Source: Verrucomicrobiota bacterium
GTDB lineage: Bacteria; Verrucomicrobiota; Verrucomicrobiia; Verrucomicrobiales; Verrucomicrobiaceae
Reading direction: 5' to 3'
Assembly: GCA_963204975.1 (NCBI GenBank)
Contig: CAUJJC010000272.1
Coordinates: 32,402-96,401 of the forward strand
Length of the DNA stretch: 64,000 nucleotides
Every line of letters starts with the position of its first letter. Position 1 is the first letter of the stretch. Below are positions 20,672 to 28,808 of this stretch, piece after piece. A program made the position numbers and the translations under genes. Below the pieces are notes generated by a model. The model worked only from the letters and a program-made list of their open reading frames with translations, did no database searches and was not told the origin of the DNA.

Positions 20672-21328
20672 ATGCCTGCGATGAACGACTCGACTCAGCC
20701 GCCCGATAAGTTTGCGCACATCAAGCGCGAGTATCAGCCCTTGCTCCATCCGACCAAGGAAAGCTGGGCTGCGGCTCAGGAAGAAATCACCGCCCTGGAA
20801 AAGGAGCAGCGCAGGCGGCTGGAGGCTCAGACTCCAGTGGTGCGATGGGTAAGCGTCTTTGATGAGGATGTGCCTGAAAATGAGATGAGCGATTTCGCCA
20901 CTGCGAATCGAGCGAAGGAGCGGCTGACGGCGGCAGGGATCGCCTGGAAGGAGCGCTACACCTCCCGCGACTGCGAACGGATGGTGGCCGATCCTGAGAG
21001 CCCTGGTGGTTGGTGCTTGGATTTCGGCAGTGTGACCTCACTCGTGATCGAGGTGCCAGAAGCGGACGCGCAGCGGGCCAAACAAGTGATGTCCGAGAAG
21101 GCACCGCCACCAGCCGAACCGCCTGCGCCCATCCAGCGAGAGTTCCGGCCACGGGTTATTCCCTCCCGAGAATCCGTGATCGCGGCACGCGAAGAGATGA
21201 CGGCCTTGGAGCGGGAGATCGGCGAAAACAGCCGGGCAGAGAGCGCTAAGCCTGCAACTGAAAAGCCCGCCGAGGCGGCACCCAAGGCGTGGCGCAACTA
21301 TGGCGGCGAGGACGGCTGGGGCAGCTAG
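20672..21328 (+). CDS. Hypothetical protein with duplicated flanking segments and a possible DUF2007-like middle region
   Basis: Start may be ATG 20672 or 20681; internal REYQP...ESWAAAQEEITALE / REFRP...ESVIAAREEMTALE duplication. Confidence 0.6.
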   Translation: MPAMNDSTQPPDKFAHIKREYQPLLHPTKESWAAAQEEITALEKEQRRRLEAQTPVVRWVSVFDEDVPENEMSDFATANRAKERLTAAGIAWKERYTSRDCERMVADPESPGGWCLDFGSVTSLVIEVPEADAQRAKQVMSEKAPPPAEPPAPIQREFRPRVIPSRESVIAAREEMTALEREIGENSRAESAKPATEKPAEAAPKAWRNYGGEDGWGS

Positions 21329-21407
21329 ACCCGAGACAACTCCATTCATCAAGGTATTAGCCTGAGAGTCCTTGCGCACTTCGCCCTCCCCGAAATAGTG
21401 CGCGGTC

Positions 21408-22943
21408 ATGATAGCCCGCACTTACTCCGCAACGCTCGTTGGGGTCAACGCCGTTGAAGTCGAGATCGAGACCCACCAAGGCGGAGGCGATTTCATGATG
21501 GTGGTGGTCGGGCTGCCGGATGCGGCGGTCAAAGAAAGCCGTGATCGCGTGATCACGGCGCTAACAACGAATGGATTGTTCCTCGGCGATGGGCGGCTGA
21601 CGGTGAATCTGGCTCCGGCGGATCTGAAGAAGGAAGGGCCGGCCTTTGACCTGCCAATCGCGATCGCGCTGGTGGCGAAGATGACGGGCATACCGATGGA
21701 GCTGCTGCGTGAGACGAGCATGGCGGGTGAGCTGGCGCTGAACGGTGAACTGCGGCCTGTGCGTGGTGTGCTGGCGATTGCGCTCGAAGCGCGGGCGAAA
21801 GGCCGCAAGCGTCTGCTCGTGCCGAAGCGCGTGGCCGCTGAGGCGAGTGTGGTGGCGGGCATCGACATCATCGGCGTGTCGCATCTGCGCGAGGCCGTCG
21901 ATTACTTGTCGGGCAAGCAGGAGATCAAACCGGAGCCGTGTCGCGCGGCGGAGTTCTTTGCCGCCGCGAGCAGTTACAGCATCGACTTCGCCGACGTGAA
22001 GGGCCAGCCGCACGCGAAGCGCGCCATCGAAGTCGCGGTGAGCGGCGGGCACAACATCCTCATGGTCGGGCCGCCCGGCACGGGCAAGTCGATGCTCTCC
22101 AAGCGTGTCGCGACCATCATGCCGGGCATGAGCGAGGAGGAGGCTATCGAGACGACGAAGATTCACAGCGCGGGCGGCTTGCTCAGCGAGCAGCAGGCGT
22201 TCATCGCGACGCGTCCGTTCCGTGCGCCGCATCATACGATCAGCGATGCGGGCCTGCTTGGTGGCGGATCGAATCCGGGACCTGGCGAAGTGAGTCTCGC
22301 GCACAACGGCGTGCTGTTTCTCGATGAGCTGCCAGAGTTCCGTCGCAGCACGCTGGAGGTGATGCGACAGCCATTGGAGGATGGCAAGGTGACCATCGCT
22401 CGCGCAGCAGCGACCGTTACCTTCCCCGCGTCGTTCATGCTGGTGGCGGCGATGAACCCGTGCCCGTGCGGCTACTACGGCGACCTCAAACGCGAGTGCC
22501 GCTGCGGTGCGCCCGTGGTGCAGAAGTATCGCCAGCGCATCAGCGGTCCCTTGCTCGATCGCATCGATTTGCATGTGGATGTGCCCACGGTGGAATACAA
22601 AGAACTGTCCTCCGGCGCAGCGGGTGAATCATCGGCTGACATTCGCGAGCGCGTGGTGCGCTGCCGCAACATCCAGGCCGAGCGCTTCAAGAAGGACGCC
22701 GGCATTCACACCAACAGCGCGATGACCTCGCGCCTGATGAAGAAGCACTGCGAACTCGAGGCCGAGGGCGCGCACTTCCTGGAGCATCAGATGGGCGAGA
22801 TGAACTTCTCCGCCCGCGCCCATGATCGCATTCTCAAGGTCGCCCGCACGCTCGCCGACCTCGGCGGTCGCGAGATGATCTCGTGCGATGACGTGATGGA
22901 AGCCGTGCAGTATCGCACGCTTGATCGGAAGCTGTGGGTGTGA
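21408..22943 (+). CDS. comM: YifB/ComM family Mg-chelatase-like AAA ATPase
   Basis: Walker A VGPPGTGKSMLSKR, FRAPHHTISDAGLLGGG, MNPCPCGYYGD, C-terminal SARAHDRILKVARTLADL. Confidence 0.94.
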   Translation: MIARTYSATLVGVNAVEVEIETHQGGGDFMMVVVGLPDAAVKESRDRVITALTTNGLFLGDGRLTVNLAPADLKKEGPAFDLPIAIALVAKMTGIPMELLRETSMAGELALNGELRPVRGVLAIALEARAKGRKRLLVPKRVAAEASVVAGIDIIGVSHLREAVDYLSGKQEIKPEPCRAAEFFAAASSYSIDFADVKGQPHAKRAIEVAVSGGHNILMVGPPGTGKSMLSKRVATIMPGMSEEEAIETTKIHSAGGLLSEQQAFIATRPFRAPHHTISDAGLLGGGSNPGPGEVSLAHNGVLFLDELPEFRRSTLEVMRQPLEDGKVTIARAAATVTFPASFMLVAAMNPCPCGYYGDLKRECRCGAPVVQKYRQRISGPLLDRIDLHVDVPTVEYKELSSGAAGESSADIRERVVRCRNIQAERFKKDAGIHTNSAMTSRLMKKHCELEAEGAHFLEHQMGEMNFSARAHDRILKVARTLADLGGREMISCDDVMEAVQYRTLDRKLWV

Positions 22944-22957
22944 GCATTCCGTTAGGC

Positions 22958-25357
22958 TCACGGCTTCGCCCGTGCCAGCTTTTGCAAGTCTGGGAGCTGA
23001 AGCTGGAGGGTTTTCATTAACTGCTCGCTCTCTGATGTGTGTCGGCGTTCAGACCCGAGAGTATTTAAGTCGGCAATCGCACGCTCGATCTCCCTCAGCA
23101 GCCTTTGTCCCGTCTCGGGTGGCGGCACGGTTGTGGCATAAGCCTGGAGCGTCTCGGTCACGTAGTGCTGACGAAGGCGGGCCGCCTCCACCACGGCGGC
23201 AGCGGCTTCTGTCTGGAGCTGCGACAGAGCCGGATAGTCGCGTGCCAATTCGAGGGCGGACTGCGCTGCCGCATCGCCCCACTGGATGGCCTTTTCAAAA
23301 GCCGCCGTGGCGGATTGGGCGCTGCCTTTTCCCAAGCTGGCGGCGGTCGATGCCAGCGTGCGACCATTGAGGCTGAGCGAGCGCCGCAGACGGACATCCA
23401 AGGGGCTGGACGCGAGCATTTGCTCCAGCAGGCGGCGCTCTTGCAAAAGGCCCTCCTGCGCCTCTTTCCATTGCCCCAGGTCACCGCGTGCCGAGGCCTG
23501 CTTGGCGAGGCTGCCAGCGAGATGCCGCGAAGACCGCTTTCCATCTGCCAATCGAAGCCAGAGGGCGACCGCTGCGGAGTAATTCGGCAAGGCCAACGCG
23601 GGCTGCGCTTCGTGCATGGCCACGTCCCCAAGACGCTCGTGGGCGATGGCGAGCAGGTCCGGTGGTGCCTCGCGAGCCTGTAACAGATCGAAGGCAGATT
23701 GATACCATGCCTTGGCCTTGGGCCAGTCCTCCAGGAGTTGATACGCCAGCCCGATGCGGTCCTTGGCCTGAGCCAGATCGCTATGGACGGAAGCAACGCC
23801 AGGATATTTTTCCGCGCGCTTTTCGAGATGGCGGTGGAACTCGGTGAAGAGCTTGAGCGCCTTGGCATAATCGCCCTCGGCCACGGCGATCAGGCCCGCA
23901 TTGTGATAGGCGGCTGCGCGGTTCCTTTGCTGCTCATCGGTGTCCTGGCGTTCGTCGAGTTTTTCGAAATAGCTGATGGCTTGCTCGGCGGGATGCTTGA
24001 GCACGCCTGCTTGATTCACGGCATCAAGGCGGTCCCGCAGATCATAGATGATGTCGTTGATCAAACCCTCGGCGGTGAGGCGGGCGGTGTCGGCAGTCTT
24101 CCGCGCTGCCTCGGCCGCCAGACGAGCCTGGGACTCGGCATCGCGTGCAGCCAGGGCTTTTTGTTTTTCCTGCTCGGCGAGCTGGCGTTGAGCGGATGCT
24201 TCATCGCGAGCGGCTTCGGCGGCGGACTTCTGCTGAAGGGCTGCGTTGCGTTGCTCGCGAGCGTCATCGCGGGCAAGCTCGGCTTCGTGCCGAGCCACCA
24301 CTGCTTCCTGGCGCTGCCAGATGGCTAGGATGCTGCCGCTGACAATTGAGATGAGCAGCAAAACCACGAGCCAGTGGCGCTGCACGAACCGAGTGGCGGC
24401 GTAGCCGAGGGTGTAGGGTCGGGCCTCCACGCACTGCCGGGCAAGGAAGCGGCGCAAGTCGCGAGCGAGGCTGGCTGCGGATTCATAGCGAGCATCGGGC
24501 TGGCGTTGCAGCGTGCGTCGGATGATCCAGTCCAAGTCGGTTCCTGTGCTGGTGCTCGGCGCAGGCTCGTCAGCACTGGTGGCTTCGGGCGGCATCGCCC
24601 CGGCGACCATCTTGTAAAGCATCACGCCGAGTGAGAACACATCGGACGGGGCCAGGACTTCGCGCCCTGCCATTTGCTCGGGGCTGGCGTAGCCACGGGA
24701 GTAGCCCACCAAGTAGGGCGTGCCAGGTGCCAGCGATGCGGAGTCGCTGATGTCGCGCGCGATTCCCCAGTCGATGATCTTCACTGCGGGACTGGCATCG
24801 GGCAAGGTGGTGACCAGCACGTTGGCAGGTTTGAGATCGCGATGAACGACGAGACGAGCGTGTGCAAAAGCGAGGCCGTGGCAGACCTGGATGAAGGGCT
24901 CCAGCTTGTCCGGCCAACGACTTTTTTGGGCGCACCAGTCCGTTATGTGAATGCCGTTCTCCACATACTCCATCGCATACCAGGGGACGCCGTCCTCATC
25001 GCCACCATCGAAGTAGGCGACGATGGCGGCGTGGCCGTGGAGCTTGCGGAGGAAGTCCCGTTCTTTGGTAAACCGCGCGACAATCAGATCCGTCTCCGCA
25101 CCTGCTCCGCGCTGAGGGCATTTGATAACGACACGCACGCCATACTTCAAATGCCGGGCGAGGCGCACCACGCCCATGCCGCCCTGCTGCTCCTCGGACA
25201 AGGGCGCGGACTCGTCCCACTCGTATCGATCTGCGAGACGGCTGAAGTCTAGCATAGGAACCACCAGCCGCTGCATCTCGGACGACGGATGGTGAGCACG
25301 CATGGCGCGGAGTTCATCCGTCCCATACTTCGTGGTTGGTCGATCCGTCTCGTTCAT
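22958..25357 (-). CDS. Ser/Thr protein kinase with TM helix, long coiled coil and TPR-like C-terminus
   Basis: GGMGVVRLA...VVIK, VVHRDLKPANVLV, KIIDWGIARD, GYASPEQMAG, TM HWLVVLLLISIVSGSILAIW, TPR-like tail. Confidence 0.93.
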   Translation of the reverse strand: MNETDRPTTKYGTDELRAMRAHHPSSEMQRLVVPMLDFSRLADRYEWDESAPLSEEQQGGMGVVRLARHLKYGVRVVIKCPQRGAGAETDLIVARFTKERDFLRKLHGHAAIVAYFDGGDEDGVPWYAMEYVENGIHITDWCAQKSRWPDKLEPFIQVCHGLAFAHARLVVHRDLKPANVLVTTLPDASPAVKIIDWGIARDISDSASLAPGTPYLVGYSRGYASPEQMAGREVLAPSDVFSLGVMLYKMVAGAMPPEATSADEPAPSTSTGTDLDWIIRRTLQRQPDARYESAASLARDLRRFLARQCVEARPYTLGYAATRFVQRHWLVVLLLISIVSGSILAIWQRQEAVVARHEAELARDDAREQRNAALQQKSAAEAARDEASAQRQLAEQEKQKALAARDAESQARLAAEAARKTADTARLTAEGLINDIIYDLRDRLDAVNQAGVLKHPAEQAISYFEKLDERQDTDEQQRNRAAAYHNAGLIAVAEGDYAKALKLFTEFHRHLEKRAEKYPGVASVHSDLAQAKDRIGLAYQLLEDWPKAKAWYQSAFDLLQAREAPPDLLAIAHERLGDVAMHEAQPALALPNYSAAVALWLRLADGKRSSRHLAGSLAKQASARGDLGQWKEAQEGLLQERRLLEQMLASSPLDVRLRRSLSLNGRTLASTAASLGKGSAQSATAAFEKAIQWGDAAAQSALELARDYPALSQLQTEAAAAVVEAARLRQHYVTETLQAYATTVPPPETGQRLLREIERAIADLNTLGSERRHTSESEQLMKTLQLQLPDLQKLARAKP

Positions 25358-25368
25358 GCGTCGGCGGC

Positions 25369-26040
25369 TTAACGAGGCAACACGACAGGTGCCATGTCCA
25401 GCAGTGCCGCCGTGGAGGTGCGCCTGCCGAGGCTGATGGGTGCGAGGGCATCTGGATCAATGCTGCCAGGGATGGTGATGCGGGCGTCCTTGGGCAAACT
25501 CGCCGCAGGCACATCGAGATCGAAGGTGCTGCGGGCAACGTGCGCACCCTCCGCAGACAAGCGGCCGAACGTGACGCTGGGAGGCTCCGAAGGGCTGCGC
25601 ACGACCACGGCCACCTTGTCCCAGGCTTTGAGAATCGAGGCCACGGCCTCACGGCGCTCTGCTTCATCGAGAAGGCGCGCGGCCCGTGCGGCGGCGGCAC
25701 GATCAGGCATGGCGGCAATCGCCTTGCGCTGTGGTTCGTGCAGGGCGCGCAGGCGCACGAGTTCGATGGATACGAGAGCATCGAACTTTCGCCGCAGGGC
25801 AAGTGCGATGAGGTCCCTCTCGGCATCCTGAAGCGTGCGGCGCGTGCGGATCACTTTGGCCACAGCCACGACATCGCTCAGCCGGAGTGGCTGTGAGGGT
25901 GAGAGATGAACGGCGGTCACTTCGTCACGACCAAACATGGGCTGATCGAGATCTTCTTCACTCAATGGTGTCACCACGCATCCCGACAGGCCGCACGCCG
26001 CGCCGATCAGCCAGAGGTGCGATGGCAGTCGCGTGATCAT
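25369..26040 (-). CDS. Hypothetical lipoprotein
   Basis: LIGAACGLSGC lipobox; 4-bp overlap with sigma-FHA gene; 12 bp before the kinase gene. Confidence 0.7.
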   Translation of the reverse strand: MITRLPSHLWLIGAACGLSGCVVTPLSEEDLDQPMFGRDEVTAVHLSPSQPLRLSDVVAVAKVIRTRRTLQDAERDLIALALRRKFDALVSIELVRLRALHEPQRKAIAAMPDRAAAARAARLLDEAERREAVASILKAWDKVAVVVRSPSEPPSVTFGRLSAEGAHVARSTFDLDVPAASLPKDARITIPGSIDPDALAPISLGRRTSTAALLDMAPVVLPR

Positions 26041-27164
26041 TCGCCTGAGGCATCCAGAAACACGAACTCGGCCACACCAGCGCGGATGACGTCGCCATTG
26101 ACGAGCAGCCTGGACTGAACGGCTCCGAGATCATTGACCTCCACGGGATTGGTCGCACTCCGGTTCGTGAGGAGGAGGAATTCGCCTTCGGGTGCCACCT
26201 GGAAGTGCTCGCGGCTCACCCCCGACAGGCCCATCACCTGCCAGGCAGCCTGGGCACCGCGGCCCACCGTCCAGCCGGAATCAATCACCCGGCACTCCAC
26301 GCTGCGATCACGGAGCAGCACCAGCACGGGCTTGTCATGCAGAGCGGGATCGATCTGGTAGCGCAGCCTCTCGATCATGAGGAGACGATCCTGGACGCCC
26401 CGGAGATCGGGCTGCTGAATATCGCCCGCATCAGGATAGGCACGGAGTTTTCGCACCAGGGCTTCGTTGGCCTCGGCACCCGAGGGCTGGAAGACCGTGG
26501 TATCGCTCGCCTCTCTCGCATAATGATCAGCGCTGATCACGAGGATGGCACGCCGGAGCTGCTCCAGGAAACGATCACGCCTCTGGTAGGCTACATTGAG
26601 GTTGGTGTGAAACACCTTGGCCACATAGGCGGCTTCGTAGCGATCCAGCACATAGCCATGCAGCGCATCGAACTCCGCGTGGCTGTATTTGCTGCGCACG
26701 CGGTCGAGGGCCACATCGAGCACAGCCAGCTCCAGCCGAGCTTCATCGGCATCCTTCATCACCGCTTCTTCAAGATCGAGTTCCGGGATGGAAAGAAAGT
26801 CCGAAAGGCAACGCCCGTCCGCGCCGGGAATCGGTGCATCGAGGGACTCGCCGAGGCGCTTGGCATTGCTCGCGCGGCGGCGGAAGGCACGATGAATTTC
26901 GAAGCGCACGATGGAGAACACCCAGGTCCTGAACTTCACGCCATCGCGGCGATGATACATCCCGGTGGCGAGCATTTCGAAGACCTTGGACATGGTCTCC
27001 TGCACCACGTCCATGGCCTCACTTTCATCCAGCCCGTGACGCCGGGCAAAGGCGATGATCTGAGGTGCCAGCCACACGTAGAGATCGTGGCAGTCGCGGC
27101 GGCTCTGGTCTCTGCCGCGCAAGCGGTCCACCAAGGTGTAGCGAGTGTTGTTGTCGGCGCTCAT
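26037..27164 (-). CDS. Sigma-70/ECF-type sigma factor with C-terminal FHA domain
   Basis: Region 2-like LAPQIIAFARRHGLDESEAMDVVQETMSKVFEML...KFRTWVFSIVRFEIHRAFRRR; region-4-like part; C-terminal WTVGRG...GVSREHFQVAPEGEFLLLTNRSATNPVEVND...LLVNGDVIRAGVAEFVFL fits FHA. Confidence 0.85.
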   Translation of the reverse strand: MSADNNTRYTLVDRLRGRDQSRRDCHDLYVWLAPQIIAFARRHGLDESEAMDVVQETMSKVFEMLATGMYHRRDGVKFRTWVFSIVRFEIHRAFRRRASNAKRLGESLDAPIPGADGRCLSDFLSIPELDLEEAVMKDADEARLELAVLDVALDRVRSKYSHAEFDALHGYVLDRYEAAYVAKVFHTNLNVAYQRRDRFLEQLRRAILVISADHYAREASDTTVFQPSGAEANEALVRKLRAYPDAGDIQQPDLRGVQDRLLMIERLRYQIDPALHDKPVLVLLRDRSVECRVIDSGWTVGRGAQAAWQVMGLSGVSREHFQVAPEGEFLLLTNRSATNPVEVNDLGAVQSRLLVNGDVIRAGVAEFVFLDASGE

Positions 27165-27204
27165 GATGCAGAACCGGCCAGGGTCACGGGTTTTAGGACA
27201 GGAA

Positions 27205-28209
27205 TCATGGGGCTGAGTGCGAGGGGTTGTAAAGTGAGGAAGCCGCGAAGGTGATATTCTCCACCGAGGCCTCCAGCGACTGACGGAGCAAAGGATCGCC
27301 TGCCATTTGAGCGGTGGCCAGGAGCCGTTCGCGCAAGATGGGAGACCGGATCTCGCGCAAGGCCTTCAGCACGGGCTGCACTTGTTCAGGCGTGGCCTCT
27401 GGAAGGGTGGCATGGTGCAGCAGCGCATCGAGGCTGGACTCATCACCGATGCTGGCTAGGCCGGAGGCGGCAGCGGCCCGGAGGTCTGCATCCTGCTGTC
27501 CGGCGTCCAGCAAGCGCACCAGTGCCGGAGCGGCGGCAGAGGTGCCCACGGTTCTGATGGTGTGCATGAGACGTTCGCGGGCATCTGCCTGAATCGCGGG
27601 ATCGTGCAGCAGTTCCTGCAGGTGCAGAATCGTGTCCTCATCAGCGCTGCGAGCAATCGCATCACTCGCAGCATTGACGAGCACCGCATCACCACCGAGG
27701 GCGATCAAGGAGGTAACCAATTCGCGCCCCTCACGATCCACGCCGACATAGCCTTTGAGCGCAGCGGCGATGAGTTGCCGAGTCTCCGCATCCTTCGTCT
27801 GATGGAAGGCATCAGACAGCGCCTGAAAGGCATCGGCATGATCCATCGCGACCAAGGAGACGGCGAGTGTCTGCCTCTGCTCAGCGGTGCCGCGCTGAAT
27901 CTGATGAACGATTTCGCGGAGCTTCGTGGATCGCTCCTGGTCGTTCATTTCGCGAATCAAGCCCGGCATGTGCGGTGTGTCATGCTGCGCTGGATTTTCA
28001 GAGTGATCACTCGATGCGCCCACCTGCTCACCCATGACCACTCCGCTCGACATTGCCACGGGAGAACCCGAAGCCGTGGAGGGAGCCGCACGGGGAGGAA
28101 TCACCGGGGTCATCTCAAGCCGTGGGCCACTGTCAAACACCTGCCAACCAATGGCAAAGATGACGGGGAGGGCGGCTGAGAAACCAAGGATTGCCGTGCG
28201 AGTGGTCAT
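27205..28209 (-). CDS. HEAT-repeat-like protein with N-terminal TM segment
   Basis: Start MTTRTAILGFSAALPVIFAIGWQVF at 28209; alpha-helical repeats such as APALVRLLDAGQQDADLRAAAASGLASIGDESSLDALL. Confidence 0.7.
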   Translation of the reverse strand: MTTRTAILGFSAALPVIFAIGWQVFDSGPRLEMTPVIPPRAAPSTASGSPVAMSSGVVMGEQVGASSDHSENPAQHDTPHMPGLIREMNDQERSTKLREIVHQIQRGTAEQRQTLAVSLVAMDHADAFQALSDAFHQTKDAETRQLIAAALKGYVGVDREGRELVTSLIALGGDAVLVNAASDAIARSADEDTILHLQELLHDPAIQADARERLMHTIRTVGTSAAAPALVRLLDAGQQDADLRAAAASGLASIGDESSLDALLHHATLPEATPEQVQPVLKALREIRSPILRERLLATAQMAGDPLLRQSLEASVENITFAASSLYNPSHSAP

Positions 28210-28234
28210 GGGAAGCAAAGGGGTGGAAGGTGAA

Positions 28235-28675
28235 TCACTGAATGGTAAGAGCGGCGTAGGGGAGCGGCTGGGCAAACATGTTGTTCCCCGTGAACTCGGC
28301 GATCACGATATTCCGCCCTGCGGTGGCCCAGGTGCTGACCAAGAATTTGCACCGCGCATAACCATTGGCATCTGTGTAAACAGAAGTGCCCACACGGGAA
28401 TTCGGATACGTGGGCGTTCCGAAGTAGAAGGAGATAGCGGCAGTCTGAACGCCCGCGCCATTGTCCAGACGTGTGAGCCGTGCGGTGGCAGTGACATACG
28501 TGCCCCTTCGAGCGGTCGTGGTGGAGAGTGATAGAGACATCTGCGTGGGGATCTGGTTGAGCCAGTAGGCAGCCTCAGCGGATGAGGCCGCACCTAGACC
28601 CAGGGCACCGCTAACGATGGCGGCGACGGCATTGCGGCGATTGACTGGAAGGGAGGTATCGGTGTCGGTTTTCAT
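28235..28675 (-). CDS. Secreted Ig-like domain protein with twin-arginine-like signal
   Basis: NRRNAVAAIVSGALGLGAASSAEA signal; body SLSLSTTTARRGTYVTATARLTRLDNGAGVQTAAISFYF resembles bacterial Ig-like folds. Confidence 0.65.
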   Translation of the reverse strand: MKTDTDTSLPVNRRNAVAAIVSGALGLGAASSAEAAYWLNQIPTQMSLSLSTTTARRGTYVTATARLTRLDNGAGVQTAAISFYFGTPTYPNSRVGTSVYTDANGYARCKFLVSTWATAGRNIVIAEFTGNNMFAQPLPYAALTIQ

Positions 28676-28714
28676 ATAGGATTGAAGTGAAGGGTGATGG
28701 AGAGGCCTTGATGG

Positions 28715-28745
28715 TTCAGGCCAGGAAGTGGGAGTTTCTTATGGG
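28715..28745 (-). promoter_or_regulatory. Shared upstream motif, copy 1 (upstream of the secreted Ig-like/HEAT/sigma-FHA/lipoprotein/kinase unit)
   Basis: Plus-strand TTCAGGCCAGGAAGTGGGAGTTTCTTATGGG; minus-strand CATAAGAAACT...CTGGCCTGAA, 39 nt before ATG at 28675. Confidence 0.6.
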
Positions 28746-28750
28746 CTGGA

Positions 28751-28803
28751 GAAGAAAAATCGTCGTCTCCCCGGCGGCATGCCTGCCGCCAAGGAGCGAC
28801 GAT
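28751..28803 (-). terminator. Rho-independent terminator after the S8 peptidase gene
   Basis: Minus-strand stem ATCGTCGCTCCttGGCGGCAggcaTGCCGCCggGGAGaCGACGAT followed by TTTTTCTTC; begins 6 nt after the stop at 28809. Confidence 0.85.
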
Positions 28804-28808
28804 CAGAG

